Source of the DNA: Burkholderia vietnamiensis LMG 10929
GTDB taxonomy: Bacteria; Pseudomonadota; Gammaproteobacteria; Burkholderiales; Burkholderiaceae
Direction: 5' to 3'
NCBI RefSeq assembly: GCF_000959445.1
Contig: NZ_CP009630.1
Location: 1,302,001-1,366,000 of the forward strand
Length of the DNA stretch: 64,000 nt
Each line of letters opens with the position of its first letter. Positions within the stretch are counted from its first letter, which is position 1. Made by a program: the position numbers and the translations under genes. Positions 19,436-28,354 of this stretch are shown here, piece by piece. The notes under the pieces are model-generated. The model was given only the letters and a program-made list of their open reading frames with translations, was not told where the DNA came from and did not search any database.

Positions 19436-22400
19436 ATGGACGTCACCGCCACCCGCCCCGCCCAAGCGCTCGACGCGTTCCACCCGGCCGTCGCCGCGTG
19501 GTTCCGCCGCACGTTCGCCGCGCCGACCGGCGCGCAGGCGCTCGCGTGGCCGCACATCAAGGCGGGCCGCTCGACGCTGGTCGCCGCGCCGACCGGCTCG
19601 GGCAAGACGCTCACCGCGTTCCTGTGCGCGCTCGACGATCTCGTGCGCGACGCGCTCGCCCACGATGGCGCGCTGCCCGACGCGACGCTCGTCGTCTACG
19701 TGTCGCCGCTGAAGGCGCTGTCGAACGACATCCACGTGAACCTCGACGCGCCGCTCGCCGGCATCGCCGAGTCACTCGCCCGCCTCGGCCTGCCGGTGCC
19801 GGCGATCCGCACCGCGGTGCGCACCGGCGACACCACGCAGTCCGAGCGCGCCGCGCTGCGCAAACGCGCGCCGCACATCCTCGTGACGACGCCGGAGTCG
19901 CTGTACGTGCTGCTGTCGTCGACGTCCGGGCGGCAGATGCTGTCGAGCGTGCGTTCGGTGATCGTCGACGAGATCCACGCGCTCGCGTCGTCCAAGCGCG
20001 GCAGCCATCTCGCGCTGTCGCTCGAGCGCCTCGACGCGCTGACGGGCCGCGCGCTGCCGCGCATCGGGCTGTCGGCCACGCAAAAGCCGATCGAGGCGGT
20101 CGCGCGCTTCCTGGTCGGCGGCCCGGCCGACGCGCCGCGCGACTGCACGATCGTCGATACTGGCCACACGCGCGAACGCGACCTCGCGCTCGAACTGCCG
20201 AACGTGCCGCTCGAACCGGTGATGGCGACCGACGTGTGGGACCAGGTGTACGACCGCATCGCCGCGCTCGCGGCCGCGCATCGCACGACGCTCGTGTTCG
20301 TGAACACGCGGCGCACCGCCGAACGCATGGCGCGCCATCTCGCGGAGCGTCTCGGCAAGGACGCGATCGCCGCGCATCACGGCAGTCTCGCGAAGGAACA
20401 CCGCTTCGAGGCCGAACAGCGGCTGAAGCGCGGCGAGCTGAAGCTGCTGGTCGCGACCGCGTCGCTCGAACTGGGCATCGACATCGGCGACGTCGATCTC
20501 GTCTGCCAGGTCGGCTCGCCGCGCGGCATCGCGCCGTTCCTGCAACGCGTCGGCCGCTCGGGCCACCACGTCGGCGGCGTGCCGAAGGGCCGCCTGTTTC
20601 CGCTGTCGCGCGACGAGCTGGTCGAATGCGCGGCGCTGCTCGACTGCGTGCGGCGCGGCGAGCTCGACACGCTGCGCATTCCCGAAGCGCCGCTCGACGT
20701 GCTCGCCCAGCAGATCGTCGCCGAGGTCGCCTGCACGCCGTGGCAGGAAGATGCGTTGTACGCGGCCTTCACGCGCGCGGCGCCCTATGCGCGCCTGTCG
20801 CGCGAGCGCTTCGACGACGTGCTCAAGATGCTCGCCGAAGGCTTCACGAGCCGGCGCGGCGTGCGCGGCGCGTATCTGCATCGCGACGTGGTCGGCGGCA
20901 CGGTGCGCGGCCGCCGCAACGCGATGATGACCGCGACGACGTCGGGCGGCACGATCCCCGACATGGCCGACTACGCCGTGCTGCTGGAACCGCAGGGCAT
21001 CCAGGTCGGCACCGTCAACGAGGATTTCGCGGTCGAGAGCCTGGCCGGCGACGTGTTCCAGCTCGGCAATCAGTCGTACCGGATCATTCGCGTCGAGACG
21101 GGCCGCGTGCGCGTCGAGGATGCGCGCGGCCAGCCGCCGAGCATTCCGTTCTGGCTCGGCGAAGCGCCGGGACGCAGCGACGAGCTGTCGGCAGCGGTCG
21201 GCCGGCTGCGCGCGCGGCTCGACGGGTTGCTCGCCGAAGGCGACCGGCTCGTGCAGGCCGGCGAGCGCGAGCCCGCGCGGATCGATCGGCCGCGCGGCGC
21301 GAGTGCGGGCGCGGGCGCGAACGGCGCAGCGGCCAAGTCGAAATCGAAGTCGAAGCCGATCGAAGCGTCGCGCAGCAATGCGACAGACACCGCCCTCGCC
21401 GCCGCGGAAAGCCGTCTCGCGCCGGCGCTGCGCTGGCTCGTCGACGAGCTTCGGCTATCGCCCGAAGCGGCGCGCCAGATCGTCGATTACCTCGCACGCA
21501 CGCGCGCGGCGCTGGGCGCGCTGCCGACCCAGCACACGCTCGTGATGGAGCGTTTCTTCGACGAGTCGGGCGGCACGCAGCTGGTGATCCATTCGCCGTT
21601 CGGCAGCCGCATCAACCGCGCGTGGGGGCTCGCGCTGCGCAAGCGCTTCTGCCGCAGCTTCAACTTCGAACTGCAGGCGGCCGCGACCGACGACGCGATC
21701 GTCCTGTCGCTGTCGCTCGCGCACAGCTTCGCGCTCGACGAAGTGTGGCGCTACCTGCGCTCCGCCAGCGCCGAGCATGTGCTGGTGCAGGCCCTCCTCG
21801 ACGCGCCGCTGTTCGGCGTGCGCTGGCGCTGGAATGCGACGACCTCGCTCGCGCTGCCGCGCTTCACCGGCGGCCGGCGCACCGCGCCGCAACTGCAGCG
21901 GATGAAGAGCGACGATCTGCTCGCGACCGTGTTCCCCGATCAGGCCGCCTGCCTCGAGAACGTCGTCGGCGAACGCGAGATCCCGCATCATCCGCTCGTC
22001 GACCAGACGCTCGACGATTGCCTGCACGACGCGATGGACACCGACGGTTGGCTCGCGCTGCTGCGCCGGATCGAAAGCGGCGAAATCGAGCTGATCGCGC
22101 GCGACCTGCCCGCGCCGTCGCCGCTCGCGGCCGAGATCCTGAACGCGAAGCCGTATGCGTTCCTCGACGATGCGCCGCTCGAGGAGCGCCGCACGCAGGC
22201 CGTGCAGTCGCGCCGCTGGAGCGACCCCGAATCCGCCGACGATCTCGGCGCGCTCGACGCCGATGCGATCGCCGCGGTGCGCGACGAAGCGTGGCCGCTC
22301 GCACGCGACGCGCATGAAATGCACGATGCGCTGCTCACGCTCGCGTGCGTCGCCGACAGCGAGGCGAACGCGCACGACGGCTGGCCCGCATGGCTCGCGG

Positions 22401-23953
22401 CGCTCGCCGAACACCGTCGCGCGACGCGCTGCGTCACGCCCGACGGCCAGGTGCTGTGGGTGCCGGTCGAACGTCTGGTGTGCATGCGCGCGCTGCATCC
22501 CGACGCACGTTTCAGCCCCGCGCTGAAGGTGCCCGCGGCGTGCGCGCAGCCGTGGGAAGCGGACGCGGCGCTCGTCGACGTGATCCGTGCGCGGCTCACC
22601 GGCTTCGGGCCGCTGACGGTCGGCGCGATCGCCGAGCCGCTCGGCCTGCCACCCGCGTCGGTCGAGACGGCGCTCGCCGCGCTGGAGCGCGAGGGCTACG
22701 TGATGCGCGGCCGCTTCACGCCCGGCGCGACGAACGACGAATGGTGCGAACGCCACCTGCTCGCCCGGATTCATCGCTATACGGTCAAGCGCTTGCGCCG
22801 CGAGATCGAGCCGGTCGAGCGCGCGGATTTCATGCGGTTCCTGTTGCACTGGCAGCACCTGACGCCCGACACGCGCGGCACGGGCCGCGACGCGCTCGCG
22901 GCCGTCGTCGAGCAGCTCGAAGGATACGAGGCGGCGGCCGGCGCCTGGGAAGACGCGCTGCTGCCTGCGCGCCTGACCGACTACACGGCCGGCGGCCTCG
23001 ACGAGCTGTGCCGCTCGGGCAAGCTCGTGTGGACGCGCATCGGCGCACCGGCACGCGCGGCCGGCACGCCGGTGAAGACCACGCCGGTCGTGCTGCTGCC
23101 GCGCCGCCACCTGCGCGCATGGCAGGCGCTGCGCGACCCCGACGCGCAACCGGCGTTGTCCGCGCGCGCGACGCAGGTACGCGACGCGCTCGTCGCCCAT
23201 GGCGCGATGTTCTTCGACGCGCTGCTCGACGAGTTGCACATGCTCCCCGTCGAGCTCGAGCAGGCGCTCGGCGAGCTGGTGTCTGCCGGCCTCGTGAATG
23301 CGGACAGCTTCGCCGGGCTGCGCGCGCTGCTGAAGCCGGCGGTCAAGCGCAGCGCGACGTATGCGCCGCGCACGCGGCGCGGCGGCGCATTGATCGGCGG
23401 GATGGACGATGCGGGCCGCTGGGCGCTCGTGCAGCGCGGCGCGGTGCCGGACGATGCCCCGGCGCCCGCGCCGAAGCGCGGCGCAACGGCGACCGATCCC
23501 GATGCGCTCGAGCACATCGTGTGGACGCTGCTGCGCCGCTATGGCGTGGTGTTCTGGCGGCTGCTCGAGCGCGAGGCCGACTGGCTGCCGAGCTGGCGCG
23601 AGCTCGTGCGCGTGCTGCAACGGCTCGAGGCGCGCGGCGAGATTCGCGGCGGCCGCTTCGTCGCCGGCATCGCGGGCGAGCAGTTCGCGCTGCCGGAAGC
23701 GATCCCGGTCCTGCGTGAAGTGCGCCGGCAGCCGGGCGACGGGCAGTACGTGTGCGTGACCGGCGTCGACCCGCTGAACCTTGCCGGCACGCTGCTGCCC
23801 GGCGACAAGGTGCCGGCGCTCGCCGGCAATCGCGTGCTGTTCCGCGACGGCGTGCCGATCGCGTCGCTCGTCTCGGGCACGTTCCACTACGCGGCCGACC
23901 TGATGCCCGCCGCGCGCGAGGATGCGCGGCTGCGGCTCGCGCGCCGCCACTGA
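19436..23953 (+). CDS. lhr: Large Lhr-type ATP-dependent helicase
   Basis: A 1505-residue superfamily 2 helicase of the full-length Lhr class. Helicase motifs in order: Walker A GSGKT at 54-58, TPESLYVLL, DEIH at 177-180, GLSATQKPIE, and motif VI QRVGRSGHH near 360. The Lhr winged helix and core domain follow, then the very long C-terminal Lhr-CTD (residues about 880-1505). A Ser-Lys/Ala-Gly linker near residues 620-650 looks disordered. Lhr proteins act as 3'-5' helicases on DNA and RNA:DNA hybrids and are linked to DNA repair; in E. coli the gene neighbours rnt. The preceding 287 bp after the 9-mer array holds no gene. No nuclease or glycosylase partner is adjacent. Confidence 0.96.
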   Translation: MDVTATRPAQALDAFHPAVAAWFRRTFAAPTGAQALAWPHIKAGRSTLVAAPTGSGKTLTAFLCALDDLVRDALAHDGALPDATLVVYVSPLKALSNDIHVNLDAPLAGIAESLARLGLPVPAIRTAVRTGDTTQSERAALRKRAPHILVTTPESLYVLLSSTSGRQMLSSVRSVIVDEIHALASSKRGSHLALSLERLDALTGRALPRIGLSATQKPIEAVARFLVGGPADAPRDCTIVDTGHTRERDLALELPNVPLEPVMATDVWDQVYDRIAALAAAHRTTLVFVNTRRTAERMARHLAERLGKDAIAAHHGSLAKEHRFEAEQRLKRGELKLLVATASLELGIDIGDVDLVCQVGSPRGIAPFLQRVGRSGHHVGGVPKGRLFPLSRDELVECAALLDCVRRGELDTLRIPEAPLDVLAQQIVAEVACTPWQEDALYAAFTRAAPYARLSRERFDDVLKMLAEGFTSRRGVRGAYLHRDVVGGTVRGRRNAMMTATTSGGTIPDMADYAVLLEPQGIQVGTVNEDFAVESLAGDVFQLGNQSYRIIRVETGRVRVEDARGQPPSIPFWLGEAPGRSDELSAAVGRLRARLDGLLAEGDRLVQAGEREPARIDRPRGASAGAGANGAAAKSKSKSKPIEASRSNATDTALAAAESRLAPALRWLVDELRLSPEAARQIVDYLARTRAALGALPTQHTLVMERFFDESGGTQLVIHSPFGSRINRAWGLALRKRFCRSFNFELQAAATDDAIVLSLSLAHSFALDEVWRYLRSASAEHVLVQALLDAPLFGVRWRWNATTSLALPRFTGGRRTAPQLQRMKSDDLLATVFPDQAACLENVVGEREIPHHPLVDQTLDDCLHDAMDTDGWLALLRRIESGEIELIARDLPAPSPLAAEILNAKPYAFLDDAPLEERRTQAVQSRRWSDPESADDLGALDADAIAAVRDEAWPLARDAHEMHDALLTLACVADSEANAHDGWPAWLAALAEHRRATRCVTPDGQVLWVPVERLVCMRALHPDARFSPALKVPAACAQPWEADAALVDVIRARLTGFGPLTVGAIAEPLGLPPASVETALAALEREGYVMRGRFTPGATNDEWCERHLLARIHRYTVKRLRREIEPVERADFMRFLLHWQHLTPDTRGTGRDALAAVVEQLEGYEAAAGAWEDALLPARLTDYTAGGLDELCRSGKLVWTRIGAPARAAGTPVKTTPVVLLPRRHLRAWQALRDPDAQPALSARATQVRDALVAHGAMFFDALLDELHMLPVELEQALGELVSAGLVNADSFAGLRALLKPAVKRSATYAPRTRRGGALIGGMDDAGRWALVQRGAVPDDAPAPAPKRGATATDPDALEHIVWTLLRRYGVVFWRLLEREADWLPSWRELVRVLQRLEARGEIRGGRFVAGIAGEQFALPEAIPVLREVRRQPGDGQYVCVTGVDPLNLAGTLLPGDKVPALAGNRVLFRDGVPIASLVSGTFHYAADLMPAAREDARLRLARRH

Positions 23954-24084
23954 CACAGGCTGACACGCCGCAGACCGCGGACTACTGAACGCCGCGCCGT
24001 TTCGCCATGCCGGTTCGGGTAGCATCGAACGACTCGACGCGCGCCCGACCGCGCGCATCCCACGCGTTCCGGAGACTGCCTTTC

Positions 24085-25359
24085 ATGCCCTCGCATGCCG
24101 ATTCGCCTGCCGTCCATCACGCAGGCTCGTTGACGATTTTCCAGGGCGCCGCGCTGTATATCGGCGCGGTGCTCGGCACCGGCGTCATTGCGTTGCCGGC
24201 GCTCGCCGCCGAGGTCGCCGGGCCGGCCTCGCTGCTCGCGTGGGCGGCGCTCGTCGTGCTGTCCGGGCCGCTGGCGGCGACCTTCGCCGCACTCGGCGCG
24301 CGCTATCCCGACGCGGGCGGCGTGTCCACCTACGCGCGCCGCGCGTTCGGGCCGAAGGCCGCGGCGATCGTCGGCTGGTGTTTCTATTTCGCGGTGCCGG
24401 CCGGCGCACCGGCCGCCGCGATGTTCGGCGGCGCATACGTGGCGGCCGTGATCGGCGGCGGGCATACGACCGTCGTGGTCACGGCCGCCGCGCTGATCGC
24501 CGCCGTATCGGCCGCGAATGCGTTCGGCGTCACGGTGTCGGGCCGCATGCAGCTCGTGTTGTCGGCGTTGCTCGTCACGCTGTTGCTCGCCGCCGTGCTC
24601 GCGTCCGCGCCGCATGCGCGCCCGGAGAACCTGCAGCCGTTCGCGCCGCACGGCTGGCTCGCGGTCGGTCAGGCCGCGGCGCTGCTGGTGTGGAGCTTCG
24701 CGGGCTGGGAGGCGATCACGCACCTCGCCGCCGAATTCCGCCGGCCGGCGCACGACATGCCGCGCTCGGCCGGCATCGCCGTCGTGGTGGTCGGGTTCCT
24801 GTATCTGTCGGTCGCCGCGGCCAGCGTGACGGTGCTCGGCCCGTCGGCCGGCGCGTCGGGCGCGCCGCTCGCGGAACTGATCGCGCGCGGCATCGGCGGC
24901 CATGCGCAGGTGCTGGCCGCGGCCGCGGCGCTGCTGCTCACGCTCGGGACGATGAACGCGTATTTCGCCGGCGCGGCGAAGCTCGGGGCCGCGCTCGGGC
25001 GCGACGGCGCACTGCCCGCGTGGCTCGCGCAAGGCAGTCAGGTGGGCGGCGTGCCGCGCCGCAGCCTCGGCGTGATCGCGGCGCTGGCCGCCGCCGCGCT
25101 GGCCGCGACCGCGTTCTCCGACGTCGGGCCGAAACCGCTCGTGCTCGTCACGTCGGGCTGCTTCGTGATGGTGTACGGGCTCGGCGCCGCCGCCGCGCTG
25201 AAGCTGCTGCCACGTGCGAGCGCCGCGTATCGCTGCGCGTGGGTTTCGCTGATCGCCGTGGCCGGGCTGTTTCTGACGACCGGTTGGTATTTGTTCTTCC
25301 CGTTGCTGCTGGCGGGCGCGGCGCTGCTTTATCTGCGGCTCGCGCGACGGCGCGCGTGA
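24085..25359 (+). CDS. APC-family amino acid permease
   Basis: A 424-residue, roughly 12-helix inner-membrane transporter. The first helix carries the APC substrate motif (IGAVLGTGVIALPALAAEVAGPA), followed by GPLAATFAALGARYPDAGGVSTYARRAFGPKAAAIVGW. TM6 shows the conserved SFAGWEAITHLAAEF. It resembles the YjeH/CtrA-like subgroup of amino-acid exporters or importers; the substrate cannot be read. The start at 24085 has CGGAGA 9 bases upstream, and the upstream 26 codons in frame look non-coding. It follows lhr by 131 bases and is convergent with pcaQ across 221 bases in which I see no gene. Confidence 0.9.
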   Translation: MPSHADSPAVHHAGSLTIFQGAALYIGAVLGTGVIALPALAAEVAGPASLLAWAALVVLSGPLAATFAALGARYPDAGGVSTYARRAFGPKAAAIVGWCFYFAVPAGAPAAAMFGGAYVAAVIGGGHTTVVVTAAALIAAVSAANAFGVTVSGRMQLVLSALLVTLLLAAVLASAPHARPENLQPFAPHGWLAVGQAAALLVWSFAGWEAITHLAAEFRRPAHDMPRSAGIAVVVVGFLYLSVAAASVTVLGPSAGASGAPLAELIARGIGGHAQVLAAAAALLLTLGTMNAYFAGAAKLGAALGRDGALPAWLAQGSQVGGVPRRSLGVIAALAAAALAATAFSDVGPKPLVLVTSGCFVMVYGLGAAAALKLLPRASAAYRCAWVSLIAVAGLFLTTGWYLFFPLLLAGAALLYLRLARRRA

Positions 25360-25580
25360 CCGGCGCACTAACGTGCACTAACGCGCATTCGTGCGCGAGG
25401 CGCGGCAGCGTGCCGCGTTGCGTCGCCGCACGGCGCGTCGCCGATCGAATCTGTCGGCGCAACGAATCACCCCGATGACGTGAGGCCGGCGCTGAAGCCG
25501 CTGCCGGCGCCAGCCGCATCGCCGACCGAACGCTTCGCCGCGAACGACGACACCCGGCACCGCGCACCGGCCAGCCCAAC

Positions 25581-26567
25581 TCAGCGCTCGCGGCGCCCCG
25601 GCTTGCGTGCAGCGCGCGGCGCGCGGCTCGCCTGCACGTCGCGCAACCGTGTGCGAGCGATCTCGCGCAGCGCGTCGATCAGCGTCCGGGCCACGGGCGA
25701 CGGCTGAGCATCGGTGCGCAGCACGAGCCCGACCGGTTCGTCGGCACCGGCCGACGGCAACGGCAAGCGCGCGAGCGTACCGGCCGCGAGATCATATTCG
25801 GCCGCGTAGAGCGGCACGAACCACACCGCGTCGTTCTCGAGCGCAAGCGCGCGCGCGACCGACACCGACAACACCTCGATGAACGAATCGAGCGGCGGCG
25901 CGCCGCATGCGCCGAGCACCTGCTCGGCCGACTGGCGGATCAGCGTGCCGAACGGCGGCAGCACGACCGGATAGCGCGCCAGTTCGGCGGCCGGCGCGGC
26001 GCTGGCGAGCAGCGGATGGCCGGCGCGCACGACCGCGACCAGCGGCTCGTTGTACAACTGCTCGAAGGCGAGCCCGATCATCCGCTCGGGCTCCGACAGA
26101 CGCCCGATCGCGCATTCGATCGCCCCCGCCTTCAACCGCTCCAGCAGCTCGGCATTCGCGGCCGTCGCGATCCGCACGACGACGCGCGGCCAGCGCGCGG
26201 CCAACGCCTTCATCAACGCGGGCGCGAGCGATGCGGCAACCGTCGGCAGCATGCCGATTTCGAGCGTCGCCGCAGCAGCCCCGCCCTCGCGCGCGAGCAG
26301 CCCGACGCCCTGCCGCAGCGCGAGCACGCACGCGTTCGCATGCGGGATGAACAGTTGCGCTTCGCGGGTCGGTTGCGCGCCGTGCCGCCCACGCTCGAAC
26401 AGCTTCACGCCGAGGATCGCCTCCAGTTCGGCGATCGTCTTCGACACGGCCGGCTGCGTGATCGACAGACTTTCGGCCGCCTTCTGCACGCCGCCCAGTT
26501 GCGCGACCGCGAGAAAACACTGCAGGTGCCGGAATTTGACGCGGCCGTCCGCGATACGGTTATTCAT
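25581..26567 (-). CDS. pcaQ: PcaQ-type LysR activator of protocatechuate catabolism
   Basis: A 328-residue LysR protein whose start region (VKFRHLQCFLAVAQLGGVQKAAESLSITQPAVSKTIAELE) closely matches the PcaQ/GbpR/Cbl-like subgroup; the effector domain is typical. Proximity to pcaHG (1.8 kb away) and the paired operators at 26566 and 28246 support the PcaQ assignment. In Agrobacterium and Sinorhizobium PcaQ responds to beta-carboxy-cis,cis-muconate and activates pca genes. The operator here overlaps its own start codon, suggesting autoregulation. The C-terminus ends in a basic Arg/Lys tail. Confidence 0.88.
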   Translation of the reverse strand: MNNRIADGRVKFRHLQCFLAVAQLGGVQKAAESLSITQPAVSKTIAELEAILGVKLFERGRHGAQPTREAQLFIPHANACVLALRQGVGLLAREGGAAAATLEIGMLPTVAASLAPALMKALAARWPRVVVRIATAANAELLERLKAGAIECAIGRLSEPERMIGLAFEQLYNEPLVAVVRAGHPLLASAAPAAELARYPVVLPPFGTLIRQSAEQVLGACGAPPLDSFIEVLSVSVARALALENDAVWFVPLYAAEYDLAAGTLARLPLPSAGADEPVGLVLRTDAQPSPVARTLIDALREIARTRLRDVQASRAPRAARKPGRRER

Positions 26568-26620
26568 AACGGGCAGTTATACGAATGACGATGTAGCGCC
26601 ATTTTGCATAACTTTCCGGA
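26566..26620 (+). promoter_or_regulatory. Candidate PcaQ operator, copy 1 (overlaps pcaQ start)
   Basis: ATAAC-N5-GTTAT (26566-26580) is followed 42 bases from its start by ATAACTTTCCGGA (26608-26620). The same two elements at the same spacing and orientation lie upstream of pcaHG at 28246-28300. The first element resembles the published PcaQ consensus ATAACC-N4-GGTTAA of rhizobia. Here it overlaps the pcaQ ATG, and no plus-strand gene starts within 800 bases downstream of it. Confidence 0.7.
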
Positions 26621-26645
26621 AAGACCCAAGCGCGCCGCTGCGGCG

Positions 26646-27383
26646 TTACCCGTGACGCCGCAGCGCGTGGAAACCGGTCGGCTCCCAGATGCGCTTCGCG
26701 ATCAGCAGGCCCGTTCCGCGCTTCTGCCCGAGCGGCGCCGACGACGACTCCGCGTGCAGCGCCGCCGCCTTGCTGCCGAGCCGCCGCAGTTCCTGCTCGA
26801 GTTCCGCCGCGGCCGCGTCGGTCAGCATCCCCTGCGAGAACATCATCGTCTCGCCCGGCCCGTCGAAGCGGCTGCCGAGAAAATCGTCGAGCACGTGCGC
26901 GTGGAAATACCGGCGAATCGGCCCACCCGGCAGCCAGTCGAAATCGCGGGCGACGCGCACGCGGATGCGGTCGCCCGGCAGCAGCGCGATCACGTTCATC
27001 CGGTCGAGCATCAGCAGGTACTTCACGCATTCGGCGTGCGTCAGGCAGTAGGCCGACACGATGTCCTGCACGGTCCAGTAATTGACCGCGCAGACGGCGA
27101 CCAGCAGCAGCTTCTCGTCCGAGACCAGCAGCGCCTCCTGCTGCTCGGTCAGCACCCGCAGGCGCGGCGCGGACGCCGACGCCTCCTGCACCAGCTCGGC
27201 CAGCGTATAGCCGAGCAGTTGCGCGATCTCCACGACGCGCTCCAGCGTGAAGCGGCCGCTCGCGAACAGGCGCTTCACGCTCGTCTCGGACACGTCGAGC
27301 GCACGCGCGACGTCGCGATAGGTCATTCCATGCGCCTTCAACAGGCGCTTCAACGTGTGGATGAGTTGGGCGGTTTCGGTCAT
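26646..27383 (-). CDS. XRE-type helix-turn-helix regulator with C-terminal domain of unknown role
   Basis: A 245-residue protein. The N-terminal 60 residues form a Cro/C1-type HTH (LKRLLKAHGMTYRDVARALDVSETSVKRLFASGRFTLERVVEIAQLLGY). The remaining 180 residues contain VCAVNYWTVQDIVSAYCLTHAECVKYLLMLDRMNVIALLPGDRIRVRVARDFDWLPGGPIRRYF and TMMFSQGMLTDAAAAELEQELRRL; I recognise this architecture from Burkholderia regulators but know of no ligand. It is divergent from the YiiX-like gene, and together they form a two-gene cassette lying between pcaQ and pcaHG. Confidence 0.85.
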   Translation of the reverse strand: MTETAQLIHTLKRLLKAHGMTYRDVARALDVSETSVKRLFASGRFTLERVVEIAQLLGYTLAELVQEASASAPRLRVLTEQQEALLVSDEKLLLVAVCAVNYWTVQDIVSAYCLTHAECVKYLLMLDRMNVIALLPGDRIRVRVARDFDWLPGGPIRRYFHAHVLDDFLGSRFDGPGETMMFSQGMLTDAAAAELEQELRRLGSKAAALHAESSSAPLGQKRGTGLLIAKRIWEPTGFHALRRHG

Positions 27384-27503
27384 TCCAGTATCGAAAAATG
27401 ATGCTCCAGGTCGGATATTAGGCTACCGACGCATCCGCGTGAGCACTTTGGGTTACTCATCTGCATAATCCGCTCCGTGCTGTCACCCACCGACGGAGCC
27501 GCG

Positions 27504-28067
27504 ATGAACACCCGCACCGACGCCCCTGCCTTCGAGCCGCATCACCCCGCGCTGCGCGCGGCGCGCGACACCGAGCGCATGCTGCCGCTCGCCACGCTGC
27601 GCACGCTGGCGGCCGGCGCGCACGTCGGCGATCTGCTGTTCATCCGCGCGCCGTCCCGCAAGCCGGGCGACGCGGCCGACCACGGCGGCTCGTGGGCCGA
27701 CCGGTTCGGCATCGTCGTCGATACGTCCGGCGACGAGCCGCTGATCGCCGAACCCGCCTGGGCGCGTACGAAGCTCACGCCGCTGTCGCGTTTCGTCGCC
27801 CGGGCCGACGGCGGCCGCATCGCACTGGCGCGCCGCGTCGCGGCCGCGACTGCCGACGCGCAGCGCAGCGTGCACGCGCTGGCCGAACAGCGGATCGATG
27901 CGCTGCTCGGCGGCCACTTCAGCTTGCTGGCGGGACGCGGGTTCTGCGCCAACTACGTCGCCGACGTGATCGGCGTCGACCGTGCCGCGACGGCCGCCGC
28001 GCTGCTGCGCAGCGGCCGGCTGTCGGTCGAGTTCGACGGGATCGTGTTCGATCCCGCCCGCCCGTAA
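27504..28067 (+). CDS. YiiX/YebB-like (permuted NlpC/P60) putative cysteine hydrolase
   Basis: A 187-residue protein. HVGDLLFIRA and the later GRGFCANYVADVIGVDR fit the order of permuted papain-like amidases of the YiiX family, with the Cys in FCANYV as nucleophile. The usual His of the SHVGIV strand appears as Arg (WADRFGIVVD), so activity is doubtful. The start at 27504 is supported by CGGAGCC just upstream; there is no signal peptide. It is divergent from the XRE regulator across 120 bases and ends 130 bases before a strong terminator that isolates it from pcaHG. Function unknown. Confidence 0.6.
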   Translation: MNTRTDAPAFEPHHPALRAARDTERMLPLATLRTLAAGAHVGDLLFIRAPSRKPGDAADHGGSWADRFGIVVDTSGDEPLIAEPAWARTKLTPLSRFVARADGGRIALARRVAAATADAQRSVHALAEQRIDALLGGHFSLLAGRGFCANYVADVIGVDRAATAAALLRSGRLSVEFDGIVFDPARP

Positions 28068-28196
28068 CGACGAACCGCGCGGCGCGCGGGGAGACCTTCG
28101 AACAACAACAAGAAGAACCGACAAAAAGCAGCGACGGGCGGGCTGGAGGGCCGTGCACGGAGTCGTCACCGACGATGCGACGCCCGATCGCTTTCT

Positions 28197-28229
28197 CCGC
28201 CGGACGGATCTTCTGTCCGGCGGATTTTT
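28197..28229 (+). terminator. Intrinsic terminator downstream of the YiiX-like gene
   Basis: A perfect 9-bp stem CCGCCGGAC / GTCCGGCGG with a 9-nt loop is followed by ATTTTTC. It ends transcription of the YiiX-like gene before the pcaHG promoter region. Confidence 0.9.
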
Positions 28230-28245
28230 CATTGGGCGGCCGACC

Positions 28246-28300
28246 ATAACTCCCGGTTATGCAATTCGCGAAAAAAGGTCATTTTTCATAACTTTCCGGA
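28246..28300 (+). promoter_or_regulatory. Candidate PcaQ operator, copy 2 (upstream of pcaHG)
   Basis: ATAAC-N5-GTTAT (28246-28260) plus ATAACTTTCCGGA (28288-28300), about 55 bases before pcaH. This fits the recognition-site plus activation-site layout of LysR activators. The outer elements match copy 1 at 26566-26620 with identical 42-base spacing, while the middle is diverged. Confidence 0.75.
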
Positions 28301-28354
28301 TTGGCTAAAGTCCTGCCATCCACTCACGCGAAATAACCCAACAGGAGACGCCCG

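Noticed and set aside
18373..19735. Long Arg-Pro, Thr-Asp and Ser-Val repeat reading frames on both strands
   Set aside because: They are created by the stop-free 9-mer array; none has a ribosome site, a domain or protein-like flanks.
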